64,000 nt of DNA from Nitrosospira multiformis (GCF_900103165.1 NZ_FNKY01000001.1:2666001-2730000), one strand, 5' to 3'; positions 26,157 to 35,189 are shown, counted from the first letter of the stretch. Program-made: numbers and translations. Notes: generated from the sequence alone by a model not told the origin.

Positions 26157-26945
26157 TCAAGAAGGGCCGTTCGTAAGGTGCAAAGGCGTGTTGTTGGCAA
26201 TCAGATAGTGACCCTCATGCCGCACTATGACAAGGTCGCCGCCGTAGGTCTTGGTCAGTATTTCGTTGGTAAAAATGTCACGCGGCTGCCCCTGCGCCAC
26301 GATGCCGTTATTAAAACAAATCACCCAAGGAAGGTGTGAAGCCACAGCATTAAGATCATGCGTGGTGAGCAAAATGGTCATGCCCTCGTTGTTGATATCG
26401 CCCAGCAAATGCAGCACCTCATGCTGGGTTTTGATATCGACGCCGGAGGTTGGCTCATCCAGCACCAGCAGTTTTGGATTATTTATCAATGCGCGTGCAA
26501 GGAACGCACGCTGGCGCTGACCGCCGGAGGTATGCACGATATGATGATGCAGGCAATCATAAATACCCAACCGGTGAGCGAGATCATGAATACGCTCGCG
26601 TTCCTCCTTGCCGGCCCAGGGCCAGATTCGCCGATTGGTGTAGAGACCCATCGTGATCACTTCTTCCACTGTAACCGGGAAACTCCAATCCACGCTCCCC
26701 AACTGCGGGACATAGCCGATAGTACCCGGCGGTACGCTGTCTACAGGTGACCCATTCAAAAGTACGCTGCCCGAAAAGACTGGATGCGTGCCTAAAATGG
26801 TTTTAAGCAGGGTGGTCTTGCCGCACCCCGTAGGACCGACAATACCCAAGAACCGCCCAGCGGCAATTTCCAGTGACAGGCGTGCAAATACCACATTATG
26901 CGCATAACCAGCAGTGACATTGCTTAAGCAAACGGCGGAATTCAT
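26157..26945 (-). CDS. Metal ABC transporter ATP-binding protein
   Basis: A 262-residue ABC ATPase. Walker A is GPTGCGKTT, the signature is TSGGQRQRAFLARALI, Walker B is LLVLDEPTSGVD and the switch histidine is in LLTTHDLNAV. The Q-loop segment GYVPQLGSVDWSFPVTV is typical of the Zn/Mn (ZnuC/TroB) group. The ATG at 26945 starts the homology, 7 bp after the binding-protein stop, and its own stop abuts the permease start. It energises import of the metal handed over by the periplasmic binding protein. Confidence 0.93.
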   Translation of the reverse strand: MNSAVCLSNVTAGYAHNVVFARLSLEIAAGRFLGIVGPTGCGKTTLLKTILGTHPVFSGSVLLNGSPVDSVPPGTIGYVPQLGSVDWSFPVTVEEVITMGLYTNRRIWPWAGKEERERIHDLAHRLGIYDCLHHHIVHTSGGQRQRAFLARALINNPKLLVLDEPTSGVDIKTQHEVLHLLGDINNEGMTILLTTHDLNAVASHLPWVICFNNGIVAQGQPRDIFTNEILTKTYGGDLVIVRHEGHYLIANNTPLHLTNGPS

Positions 26946-26952
26946 GGGTGGC

Positions 26953-27918
26953 TCAGGGTGTGATATTACGGGTGTCGACATTCGCCACACAATCAGGGTT
27001 GCCGCCCAGCGCTTCGGTCATGATCGACATGTTACTGACCATCATGCCGATAAAGGAGTCATGGGGCGGTGCGGGCAGCTCGTCATCGGAGAGCTGATCG
27101 ATAAACCTCGCCCCGGTTTCCCGGGCAATCTGTTCCGCTGCCTTACTCGGAAAAACCTCGGAACCAAAAATAGCCGGCACCTTTTCCTTATTTATCTGCT
27201 TGATGATGCGAATCATCTCCTGCGGACGAGGCTCGGAAAAGCTCGATGGTTGAATAGCCGCGACGACCTTCATGCCATAACGCGGAGCAAAATAAGCAAA
27301 GGAGTCGTGATAGGTAACCAGCTTACGATTCTTTTCAGGGATGCTTTTTACGCACTCGAAGATGGCGTCGTCCAGCTTCTGGAGCCGGGCCAGATAAGCC
27401 GCCGTATTGGCAATATAGCCCTCCTTGTTCCGCGGATCGAGTGCGATCAGGCTATCCCGTGTAATCTCCGCATAGCGCATCGCCAGCGCGATGTTGGGCC
27501 ACAGGTGTGGATTGGGATGGCCATGCTCACGAGGAAAACTGAAGTCATATCGCCAATCCTCCTTCCGCAATGTGCGATTACCCAGCCGCACAACAGGGGT
27601 TTTTGCCCTTTTGACCTTTTCAGCCAGTTTCACCGTGGGCAGTTCAAGGTCGAGCCCATTTACGATAATGATATCTGCCGCCGCCAGGATTTTCGCGTCC
27701 GACGGCACCGGTTCGAAGGTATGGGAGTCGGTTCCATCAGGAACAATCCCCGTCACATCGATATATCCCATGCCGATATTCCGCACAATATTAGTGATGG
27801 GAGCGACCGTGGTAACGACATTGATTCTTTTATCCATATCCGCGGAATACGTCACCTGGGAAAAGAAAAGGATGATCGAGAACCATAAGAACTTGATGGC
27901 AAAGCGGATTGATTTCAT
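26953..27918 (-). CDS. Metal ABC transporter substrate-binding protein (ZnuA/TroA family)
   Basis: A 321-residue periplasmic binding protein of cluster A-I. The signal peptide is MKSIRFAIKFLWFSIILFFS ending near TYSAD; the ATG at 27918 has GGGGATAGGA just upstream. Metal ligands are expected in DSHTFEP, NPHLWP, TYHDSFAYFAP and, as an acidic fourth ligand, IFGSEVFPSK. The His-rich loop of classical ZnuA is short here (REHGHPNPH). An acidic fourth ligand is commoner in Mn/Fe-type or mixed binders, so the metal is open; nickel is considered because of the operators upstream and NikR nearby. First gene of the operon, divergent from a TonB-dependent receptor. Confidence 0.9.
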   Translation of the reverse strand: MKSIRFAIKFLWFSIILFFSQVTYSADMDKRINVVTTVAPITNIVRNIGMGYIDVTGIVPDGTDSHTFEPVPSDAKILAAADIIIVNGLDLELPTVKLAEKVKRAKTPVVRLGNRTLRKEDWRYDFSFPREHGHPNPHLWPNIALAMRYAEITRDSLIALDPRNKEGYIANTAAYLARLQKLDDAIFECVKSIPEKNRKLVTYHDSFAYFAPRYGMKVVAAIQPSSFSEPRPQEMIRIIKQINKEKVPAIFGSEVFPSKAAEQIARETGARFIDQLSDDELPAPPHDSFIGMMVSNMSIMTEALGGNPDCVANVDTRNITP

Positions 27919-28034
27919 TCCTATCCCCTGATAACTCGTTTGCGGTGCAAGCAAGCCTGCTTACGCTCTGAGCAAATAAACAAAGAAAGTATTAATAAGT
28001 GGTTTGACAAGACGGCTGTCACCATGCATATAAT

Positions 28035-28061
28035 GTATGAAGTTTTTTATTTTCGTCTTAC
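28035..28061. promoter_or_regulatory. NikR-like operator candidate 1 (ABC side)
   Basis: GTATGA, 15 bases, TCTTAC: eleven of twelve half-site bases agree with the NikR palindrome of E. coli (GTATGA-N16-TCATAC), with a spacer one base shorter. It lies 117 bp upstream of the binding-protein start. A second site with the same spacing is at 28114-28140. Confidence 0.45.
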
Positions 28062-28113
28062 AATCTTATGAAGAATTTCCTTTTGCATCATACCGGGATC
28101 TCTTTCTTTATCG

Positions 28114-28140
28114 GTATGACGAATTTTAAATATCTCATAC
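28114..28140. promoter_or_regulatory. NikR-like operator candidate 2 (receptor side)
   Basis: GTATGA, 15 bases, TCATAC: both half-sites of the E. coli NikR palindrome are exact, spacing one base shorter. It lies about 75 bp before the receptor start. An overlapping everted pair (TCATACCG at 28088-28095 and CGGTATGA at 28112-28119) shares one half-site. Zur or another metal regulator is an alternative. Confidence 0.5.
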
Positions 28141-28215
28141 TATACACAAATAGAGGAGTACTTCGATCTCTTTTGAATAGATTTTCGATAATTCTTTATA
28201 AAAGCGTTGAAACCA

Positions 28216-30453
28216 ATGCCCCCTTCCACTCCCATACATAGCGCGATCCCTCACATGGGCTCCCGCTGGATGCAACCTCCTTGGCCTGTACGTTTGGGAC
28301 TCAGGCACTTTTCTCTCGCCGTATTCTGTTGCATGGATGAGTTGGCTCGGAATCCTCGACTCCTCGAATCAGCAACAACCGCAAACCACGGCGCCTGCCG
28401 AAACCGGGGACATCTCACTCAAACAATATTGATACTGGCTGGAATGCTATCAGCGTCCGCAACCGAGGCTGCCGGAGTACCGACGCTCAATGAAGTCGTG
28501 GTAAAAGGCAAAAGCAACAATCTGATCGGATCGGCAAATTCAGCCAATGAAGGCACAGTTCTCAAGCAACAGCTCGATCAACGCGTAGTTTATCGTCCGG
28601 GAGAACTACTTGAGACCGTTCCGGGGTTGATTGTCTCGCAACACAGTGGCGAGGGAAAAGCAAACCAGTATTTTGCACGAGGCTTCAATCTCGACCATGG
28701 CACCGACCTCCGGATATCGGTCGACGGCATGCTGGTTAACCAGCGCACCCACGGGCATGGCCAGGGATATGCCGATCTCAATTTCCTGATACCCGAACTT
28801 GCATCCGGACTTCAATATCAGAAAGGCCCGTACTACGCCGATCAAGGCGATTTCTCATCAGCCGGTGCCGTCAGCATTGGATATGTGGACAAATTGCCGG
28901 CAGGCATTGCCAATTACACCGTGGGTAACCAGGGCTACATGCGGGGGCTGGTGGCTAAATCCAAAGATTTTGGGCCCGGTACCCTTCTTTTTGCCGGTGA
29001 ACTCCTCACCAAGGATGGGCCATGGGTCACGGCAGAAAATTATAAAAAATTCAATACGGTGCTGCGCTATAGCCAAAATACGGGTAATACCCGCTTCAAT
29101 ATCACTGCCATGGGGTACGGGGCCAACTGGAACTCCACCGATCAAATCCCCGAACGCGGCGTAGCCAGTGGATTCGTTCCACGTCTCGGTGCCATTGATC
29201 CCAGCGACGGCGGTGAATCACACCGTTTCAGCCTGTCCAGTGCGCTGCAGCACGCCAGTGATTACGGAATTACCAAGGCAAACCTTTATATGGTTCACAG
29301 TAATCTCGCTCTTTTTTCGAATTTTACCTACTTCCTGGACGACCCCGTAAACGGCGATCAGTTTTCACAGTTGGATAAGCGGTTTCAGTCGGCATTCAAC
29401 GTGAGCCACGCGTGGGTAAATGATATTGCTGGCTTTGCAGTGGAGAATACGGTGGGTGTCCAGTTTCAGAACGATGTTATCGATAATGGCCTCTTGAGCA
29501 CGAAGCAACGGCAAACGCTATCGACAACACGCAGGGATCATATTGTTGAAAATAGCGTGGGGCTGTATTATCAGAATAGCGTGCAATGGCTGGAGAAGTT
29601 TCGCAGCGTAACCGGCGTGCGGAGTGATTACTACTGGTTTGACGTCAAGAGCAACAACAGCGTCAACTCTGGCCAGCAATACGACAGCATGACTAATCCC
29701 AAACTCAGTTTTATTTTCGGCCCATGGGCCAAAACCGAGTTTTACATTAACTATGGAAGCAGCTTTCATAGTAACGATGCCCGCGGCACCACCACTACCA
29801 TAGATCCCAGGTCTGGCGATCCGTTGAAACCGGTCACCCCTCTTGTACGCTCCACCGGGTATGAGACTGGGTTTCGCACTGCGATTCTTCCCGGACTCCA
29901 GGGCTCGGTGGCATTTTTCCGGCTGGATATGGATTCTGAATTGTTGTTCGTCGGTGACGCCGGCACCACTGAGCCAAGTCGTCCAAGCAAACGCGAGGGG
30001 GTGGAAATCTCCGCTTTTTATATGCCAAATAACTGGTTGACGGTTGATGTGGACTATGCCTTGGCTAAAGCCCGCTTTACTGGTTCGGACCCTGCCGGAA
30101 ATTATATTCCGGGCGCGATTCAGGGGGTAGGCAAGGCGGCGATCGCGATAGACAATATCGGCCCTCTTTTCGGCAGCATGCAGTTCCGCTATTTCGGCAA
30201 GCGTCCCTTGACCGAGGATAACAGCGTTCATTCTGACAATACCATGACGCTTAATGGCCAGATCGGTTTCAAGATCGACAAAAAGGTGCGGGTAATATTG
30301 CAAGGTTTCAATCTGTTGAACACCCACGGACACGCGATCGACTACTTCTACACGTCCAGACTGCCGGGCGAACCGGCCGCCGGTGTGGATGACAAACACT
30401 TTCATCCTATGGAAACCCGTTCGTTCCGCGTCAGTCTTATCGCCAACTTCTGA
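28216..30453 (+). CDS. TonB-dependent outer-membrane receptor
   Basis: A receptor of about 745 residues for TonB-driven uptake across the outer membrane. After a signal-like stretch (TILILAGMLSASATEAAG) come a TonB-box-like LNEVVVKG, the plug (ELLETVPGLIVSQHSGEGKA, YFARGFNLDHGTDL, VDGMLVNQRTHGHGQGYADL) and a 22-strand barrel ending SFRVSLIANF with the terminal Phe. The start is uncertain: about 65 residues precede the hydrophobic signal, so the true start may be further downstream; an upstream TTG at 28207 is less likely. The divergent metal ABC operon and shared operator candidates suggest metal as cargo; the plug loop THGHGQG is His-containing as in ZnuD-type receptors. Zn versus Ni is undecided. 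Confidence 0.85.
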   Translation: MPPSTPIHSAIPHMGSRWMQPPWPVRLGLRHFSLAVFCCMDELARNPRLLESATTANHGACRNRGHLTQTILILAGMLSASATEAAGVPTLNEVVVKGKSNNLIGSANSANEGTVLKQQLDQRVVYRPGELLETVPGLIVSQHSGEGKANQYFARGFNLDHGTDLRISVDGMLVNQRTHGHGQGYADLNFLIPELASGLQYQKGPYYADQGDFSSAGAVSIGYVDKLPAGIANYTVGNQGYMRGLVAKSKDFGPGTLLFAGELLTKDGPWVTAENYKKFNTVLRYSQNTGNTRFNITAMGYGANWNSTDQIPERGVASGFVPRLGAIDPSDGGESHRFSLSSALQHASDYGITKANLYMVHSNLALFSNFTYFLDDPVNGDQFSQLDKRFQSAFNVSHAWVNDIAGFAVENTVGVQFQNDVIDNGLLSTKQRQTLSTTRRDHIVENSVGLYYQNSVQWLEKFRSVTGVRSDYYWFDVKSNNSVNSGQQYDSMTNPKLSFIFGPWAKTEFYINYGSSFHSNDARGTTTTIDPRSGDPLKPVTPLVRSTGYETGFRTAILPGLQGSVAFFRLDMDSELLFVGDAGTTEPSRPSKREGVEISAFYMPNNWLTVDVDYALAKARFTGSDPAGNYIPGAIQGVGKAAIAIDNIGPLFGSMQFRYFGKRPLTEDNSVHSDNTMTLNGQIGFKIDKKVRVILQGFNLLNTHGHAIDYFYTSRLPGEPAAGVDDKHFHPMETRSFRVSLIANF

Positions 30454-30746
30454 ATCTTCCACAGCAGAGCTATTTAGTGAAGTAAAATCCCAACATGCCG
30501 CAAAATACGACATCCTTTGATGTCGGATCCCTATGCAAGTGGGGGCCAGTACCATCAGCGGCTCACTCGCGCTTGTCCCTATCAATTGAGTGGAGGGGAA
30601 AGGCTGGGAGTATGCATCCCACGCACCCGACATCTAGACACAGGGTTGCCATGATGTGCTCCCAATAAAACGTGCCGGGGGAATTTAGTAGGGTTCGTTT
30701 TTCCTATACACTATTTAAATTATAATTAAACAAGAGGAATACTGTC

Positions 30747-32018
30747 ATGAGTGGCTATAACGCTGTATTAGCAAGAAATACGGATAGGGCTCCAAAAGGG
30801 TTAGGTCCATGTTCACAAACTGTCGCTTTCTCTCATTACAATAATCTTTCAGCTCAATTACCTATCGATCCAGAATCTGGTGAAATAGTAGCGGGTGGTG
30901 TAAAAGAGCAGGCTGGACGGTGCTTCAAAAATATCAAGGCAATCGTAGAAAGCATCGACCATGCCATGAGCGATGTTATCAGGATCACTGTATTCGTTAA
31001 GAATATCTCCGATGTTGACGCTGTAGACGAAGTTTATAAAACATTCTTCCCAACCTACGTTCCTACACGGACGACAGTCGCAGTTGCAGCTTTACCTATG
31101 GATGCCTTGGTACAAGTTGAAGCACTTGTTTCAAACGGTGTAGGTTCAATTCCAAACGCACCACAGGCAGGCGACCTCATAAAACTTACCAATAACACGG
31201 AGAATGCACCAAGAAGTTCTCTATCTACACAAACCGTCGCTTTTTCTCATTACAATAATATTTCAGCTCAATTACCTATCGATCCAAAATCGGGAATCAT
31301 TGTAGCGGGTGATGTGAAAGAGCAGGCTAGACAGTGCTTAAAGAATATCAAGGCAATTTTAGAAAGTATCGACGTTCCTTTTGACGATATTGTTAAAACC
31401 ACTATATTCCTTAAAAACCTCTCGGATGTTGAAGCCGTAGACGAAGTTTATACAACATTTTTCCCAGACTCAGGTATGGCCAGGGCCGTAGGCTATTTTC
31501 CTGCACGGACAACAGTTGAAGTTGCGGCTTTACCCATGCGTGCTTTGGTACAAATTGAAGCAGTTGTGTCACATGGAGACGGCACACCCCCGCAAGCTGT
31601 TGAAGACAGGCATGGAATCATCATAGAAGCGAACAATACGGAAAATGCACCAAAAAATTCCCTATCTACCCAAACTGTAGCTTTTTCTCATTACAATCAT
31701 ATTTCCGCTCAATTGGGTATCGATCCAAAATCTGGAAGAATGGTAGCGGGTGGTGTAAAGGAGCAGGCTAGACAGTGCTTGAAAAATATCAAGGCGATTT
31801 TAGAGAGTATCGGCCACGATATGGCCGATGTAGTTAAAATAAATATCGCCCTTAAAAATATCGCAGATATTGATGCTATAGACGAAGCTTACGCAACATT
31901 CTTCCCAGGCGGTATTCCTGCACGAAGAATAATTGGCGTATCAGCTTTACTTAATGATGCTTTAATCCAAATCGATGCAGTTGTAGGAAACGAAGAAGGA
32001 ACACCTCCAAAAGCATAA
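30747..32018 (+). CDS. Protein of three fused RidA (YjgF/UK114) domains
   Basis: A 423-residue chain made of three similar RidA domains (about residues 12-130, 153-277 and 300-414), each with the core VKEQA-x-x-C-x-KNIKAI-x-ESI and a C-terminal PxR...(Q)x(E/D) segment. RidA proteins are normally homotrimers of about 130-residue subunits that hydrolyse reactive enamines/imines made by PLP enzymes, with the active site at subunit interfaces. The arginine that binds the substrate carboxylate (R105 in E. coli) is kept in all three: R108, R254, R393. The Glu equivalent to E120 is E125 and E271, but D410 in the third. Domain 2 has an insertion (DSGMARAVGY). The gene is visibly AT-richer than its neighbours, hinting at transfer. 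Good GAGGA ribosome-binding site; terminator at 32107. Confidence 0.9.
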   Translation: MSGYNAVLARNTDRAPKGLGPCSQTVAFSHYNNLSAQLPIDPESGEIVAGGVKEQAGRCFKNIKAIVESIDHAMSDVIRITVFVKNISDVDAVDEVYKTFFPTYVPTRTTVAVAALPMDALVQVEALVSNGVGSIPNAPQAGDLIKLTNNTENAPRSSLSTQTVAFSHYNNISAQLPIDPKSGIIVAGDVKEQARQCLKNIKAILESIDVPFDDIVKTTIFLKNLSDVEAVDEVYTTFFPDSGMARAVGYFPARTTVEVAALPMRALVQIEAVVSHGDGTPPQAVEDRHGIIIEANNTENAPKNSLSTQTVAFSHYNHISAQLGIDPKSGRMVAGGVKEQARQCLKNIKAILESIGHDMADVVKINIALKNIADIDAIDEAYATFFPGGIPARRIIGVSALLNDALIQIDAVVGNEEGTPPKA

Positions 32019-32106
32019 TAGACATTTGTTTGTAAATACAGGAACTATCAAAGTTACTTGTTAATGCCGACGATGAATGCGAAATCGCACATCCCGATCA
32101 TAGAAA

Positions 32107-32141
32107 GGGAGCTGAGAATGTTTTTTCAGATCCCTCTTTTT
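32107..32141 (+). terminator. Rho-independent terminator after the RidA gene
   Basis: GGGAGCTGA pairs with TCAGATCCC (eight of nine pairs) around a loop containing GAATG and Ts, followed by TCTTTTT. It lies 90 bp after the RidA stop. Confidence 0.65.
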
Positions 32142-32373
32142 ATCTCTCAGAACATTGAGTACTCCTGACCTGCTCCCTGAAATTAGCGACATGGTGCAGT
32201 AGAATCCTGGGCTGTAAATGGGTGTTGCGCCGCAAATTCGGCCGGTGTGTTATTGCCAAGCTAACTATTCTATCCGGATTATTTCTTTCCATGGCCATGA
32301 TCACTTATAATAAAATACTCATATCCCCGCGATTGCGGTTCTGGTTGGTTATCTTCTATTTTCACTGGATAGC

Positions 32374-32835
32374 ATGGAACGCCTCACTATCTCGCTGGAT
32401 ACCCAGCTCTCTAAACAGTTCGACGATTTGATGGACGCACGCGGCTATACCAACCGCTCGGAGGCGATGCGCGACCTTATACGTGAGAAACTGGAAACCG
32501 AGCGATTGAAAGATTGGAATGAAGGTCACTGTGTCGCCACGCTCAGCTACATCTACAATCATCACGAGAACGATCTGGCCAATCGTATCGCTGCGGTACA
32601 ACATGATAACCACGATCTCATTCTCTCCAGCATGCATGTGCATATGGACCATAGTGATTGTCTCGAAGTCGCCATTCTCCGCGGGCCGGTTGGGCAGGTA
32701 AAAAGCTTTGCTAACCTTGTCATGTCCGCACGCGGGGTGCGGCATGGCAAATTGCACATGGTTCCAGTAGAGATCAAGCAAGTGCGGCACTCACCAACGA
32801 CGGCGGAGCATATCCACAGCAACCCTCTTACCTGA
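32374..32835 (+). CDS. nikR: Nickel-responsive regulator NikR (copy 1)
   Basis: A 153-residue ribbon-helix-helix repressor. The N-terminal beta-strand and helix (MERLTISLDTQLSKQFDDLM; GYTNRSEAMRDLIRE) contact DNA; the ACT-like C-terminal domain carries the square-planar nickel ligands His77, His88, His90 and Cys96 (in QHDNHDLILSSMHVHMDHSD and the following Cys). NikR represses nickel uptake or controls urease when nickel is bound. It is followed 29 bp later by a carbonic anhydrase on the same strand and stands at the left edge of the urea island. A second intact NikR is at 58726-59187 and a third, only a fragment, at 42108-42188. No strong ribosome-binding site. Confidence 0.95.
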   Translation: MERLTISLDTQLSKQFDDLMDARGYTNRSEAMRDLIREKLETERLKDWNEGHCVATLSYIYNHHENDLANRIAAVQHDNHDLILSSMHVHMDHSDCLEVAILRGPVGQVKSFANLVMSARGVRHGKLHMVPVEIKQVRHSPTTAEHIHSNPLT

Positions 32836-32864
32836 TTACCAGGTCCACCCAATACAATTTTTGT

Positions 32865-33644
32865 ATGTGCAAACTATCTGATAAAAGAAATGAGAAGCCT
32901 GAACAGGATCCGGACAAACGCCGCTTTTTGAAGCTGGCTGCGGCCTCTGCTTTCGCTTGGGGTGTTGCCGGAACAACCGGGAGGACGGCTTTCGCCGCAG
33001 ACACCAAAGCGCCACCCATTCCGGAAAACATAATGACGCCTGATGAGGCGTTGGACAGGTTGATGGAAGGAAACGAGCGCTATGCCACGGGACGATCCAC
33101 GCCTTTGGATTTCAGCGAAGAGCGAGCGGCGCTAGTTTCGGGGCAGAACCCCTATGCCTGTATTTTAAGTTGCTCCGATTCAAGAGTCAGCCCTGAATTT
33201 TGTTTTGATGAACAGCGCGGCGATCTTTTTGTGGCCCGTGTCGCCGGCAATTATCTAACTACCGATTTTGTGGCCACGCTCGAATATGCGGCTGCCGTAT
33301 TGCATACACCACTGATCATGGTGCTCGGTCATGAGAGCTGCGGTGCCGTCAAGGCCGCCATCGATGCCCTCGATAAAAATGAACAATTTCCCGGGCACAT
33401 TCAAACCTTGGCGAGCGCATTGTTGCCCGCGGTCAGGGCAGCAAAAGATATGCCAGGTGACCGTTATAACAATGCGATCAAAATGAATGTCATTCGCAAC
33501 GTGGATAAACTGAAGAAACAACCGCCGATTTTGAGTAAATTAGTGGCGGCTAAGAAACTTCTCGTAGTAGGCGGCGTGTATAGCCTTAAAACCGGAAGAG
33601 TTGATCTGAAGTTTCCCCAGGAATTCACCCTCAAGCAGCGCTGA
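32865..33644 (+). CDS. Beta-class carbonic anhydrase, Tat-exported (copy 2)
   Basis: A 259-residue beta-carbonic anhydrase with Cys103, Asp105 (CSDSR), His156 and Cys159 (HESCG) as zinc site and dyad. The N terminus has a twin-arginine signal (DKRRFLKLAAASAFAWGVAG, cleavage near AFAAD), so the enzyme is periplasmic. It shares architecture and the ending VGGVYSLKTG with the enzyme at 2168, but the sequences are clearly divergent. Lying 29 bp after nikR and upstream of the urea transporter block, it may equilibrate CO2 and bicarbonate around urea hydrolysis or supply carbon for autotrophy (inference). Confidence 0.92.
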   Translation: MCKLSDKRNEKPEQDPDKRRFLKLAAASAFAWGVAGTTGRTAFAADTKAPPIPENIMTPDEALDRLMEGNERYATGRSTPLDFSEERAALVSGQNPYACILSCSDSRVSPEFCFDEQRGDLFVARVAGNYLTTDFVATLEYAAAVLHTPLIMVLGHESCGAVKAAIDALDKNEQFPGHIQTLASALLPAVRAAKDMPGDRYNNAIKMNVIRNVDKLKKQPPILSKLVAAKKLLVVGGVYSLKTGRVDLKFPQEFTLKQR

Positions 33645-33704
33645 CATGAGACAGCATTTGGCGAACTATTGGCTTATTGCGGCTGCCAGATCATCCATGC
33701 ACGG

Positions 33705-34016
33705 CTAAGGTCCGTCAAGAAGACTCCTCCCCTTTATCTCTGACATGACGTCGGAGCCATTGCCATTGTTACTTTCGGCACCAGTAAGCAGCCACGCAAG
33801 GGAGAAATCGAGTTTTGAACGCAGCGCTATAAGCTTGCTGAGTTCCGGCTTGGAAACGCCGCTTTCCCATTGTGAAATAATGGTTCGGGGAACGCCGCAA
33901 AGCTCACCCAGCTGACTTTGGGTAAGCGCGCATCTGCATCTTAATTCTGCAAGCCTTGTTCCCCTGGCAAAATGAAACATTTGAGGTTTGGTAAACATGA
34001 GATTTTTATGTTGCAT
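33705..34016 (-). CDS. XRE-type helix-turn-helix regulator
   Basis: A 103-residue protein that is little more than a Cro/C1-type DNA-binding domain: LAELRCRCALTQSQLGELCG then VPRTIISQWESGVSKPEL (about residues 21-62), with a short C-terminal tail. A second ATG at 33998 is equally plausible; neither start has a strong ribosome-binding site. It lies between the carbonic anhydrase and the urea transporter and points away from the former, towards it. No toxin or partner gene is adjacent. Target unknown. Confidence 0.75.
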   Translation of the reverse strand: MQHKNLMFTKPQMFHFARGTRLAELRCRCALTQSQLGELCGVPRTIISQWESGVSKPELSKLIALRSKLDFSLAWLLTGAESNNGNGSDVMSEIKGRSLLDGP

Positions 34017-34160
34017 AAAAATTGATCATGAATAATGACTGAGGATATTGAAACTGCCCCAGCATTCCCGATTTAAAGCACCTAAACGTCTTGATAGCGT
34101 AAAATTTTCCGTTTCCTTTAAGACCGTATATCCCCCCAAAACCTGGAGGATATAACGGGT

Positions 34161-34217
34161 GGCTAATCGACCCCTGATGAGTGAAACTTGACATGAGGGG
34201 GAAAGGGCCGATTAGCC
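34161..34217 (-). terminator. Stem-loop after urea transporter A
   Basis: GGCTAATCG-ACCCC pairs with the distal GGCCGATTAGCC arm, 16 bp beyond the transporter stop on its strand, with a loop of about 30 bases. The copy after transporter B (42380-42436) is a perfect 14-bp stem. No clear T-run follows. The duplicated DNA begins exactly at this arm. Confidence 0.5.
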
Positions 34218-34232
34218 ATTAAGCGTTTATCT

Positions 34233-35189
34233 CTATGCGTCGGCCTCCGCCCAGTATTTTGATTTTCCTGCGGCAAACAGGAACATCCACATCACCAGCA
34301 CAAATGGGAAGGTAAGCGTAGGCAGGCCTATGGGCGCAAGGAAGTTCGCAAGCCCCGCCTGGCAAATCACGGTAAGAAACCCCGCCAGAACTGCCAGCGC
34401 TGCGCTTTTTCCATCCGGTTTCAGAAAAACCCACCCCACCGCCATCATGGTCAGGACCGGGTTGAATGAATACAGCCCCATCTCGATCATGCCCTGGTTC
34501 GCACCCAGCAGAATCGGAAATGCCACGCCGATAATCGTTCCCCCCACTGCCATCAATGCGCCCCGCAGGGAGACAATGGCGATGCCGGTTAAGAACAGAA
34601 TGCCGACTATGACGCTGTCTGCAAACATCACTTCGGCAACCCCTTTGGTGAGGGCGGTAAACCACATCTCAGCCGGAATCGCCACCGCATCGGCTACCGC
34701 GGCAGGCGTGCCGGGCGGCGGCAAAACGGGGCCACGCGAAAAACTGTCGAACGCATACACGGCAACCAGGAACATCCAGGAGGTCAGCACAAAGGGGGAC
34801 GTCGAGGCCGGAATCTTGTAGGGCCCGAGTATCCTCATCAGGGCCGCCAGCACGATACTTGACAGGGCCGAGGCAAGGACCACATACAGCCACAGCTGCG
34901 GAGAATTCTCCAGGAACAGAAAAAGACAAGGACCGACCAAGGTGCCATTGAACCCGTACAGCCCCGCATCGATATCGTCTTCGGAAAAACCGAGGAGATA
35001 AGCGGTAACGGTGCTGCTTATCACCCCAACCGTGGCCGCGGCGCCTGCGGTTACCCCGCCGATGAAAAGTGCCACCAGGAAAATGAGTCCTGTCACTGCA
35101 TTGCAGCAGAAGAATACCTGGCCCACGCCTCTCAGAATCACGCGCAGCGGTCGGGGCATTGCCTTATCTATCGTTAATGACCATTCCAT
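34233..35189 (-). CDS. Urea transporter (UT family), copy A
   Basis: A 318-residue integral membrane protein of the UT/Yut family, a channel-like facilitator of urea. Two homologous halves are visible with the family signature LYGFNGTLVGPCLFLFLENS in the first and LYSFNPVLTMMAVGWVFLKP in the second; each half has about five helices. A GGAGGGAATTAAA ribosome-binding site precedes the start. The protein is identical to that encoded at 42452-43408. Here it follows a porin but with the urease genes removed in between, so it can still supply urea to the urease made from block B. Confidence 0.93.
   Translation of the reverse strand: MEWSLTIDKAMPRPLRVILRGVGQVFFCCNAVTGLIFLVALFIGGVTAGAAATVGVISSTVTAYLLGFSEDDIDAGLYGFNGTLVGPCLFLFLENSPQLWLYVVLASALSSIVLAALMRILGPYKIPASTSPFVLTSWMFLVAVYAFDSFSRGPVLPPPGTPAAVADAVAIPAEMWFTALTKGVAEVMFADSVIVGILFLTGIAIVSLRGALMAVGGTIIGVAFPILLGANQGMIEMGLYSFNPVLTMMAVGWVFLKPDGKSAALAVLAGFLTVICQAGLANFLAPIGLPTLTFPFVLVMWMFLFAAGKSKYWAEADA

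Noticed and set aside
28088-28119. TCATACCG-N16-CGGTATGA as a regulator site.
   Set aside because: It is symmetric and 16 bases apart, but its half-sites face outward compared with the NikR site. It shares GTATGA with the better site at 28114-28140. Kept only as a remark.
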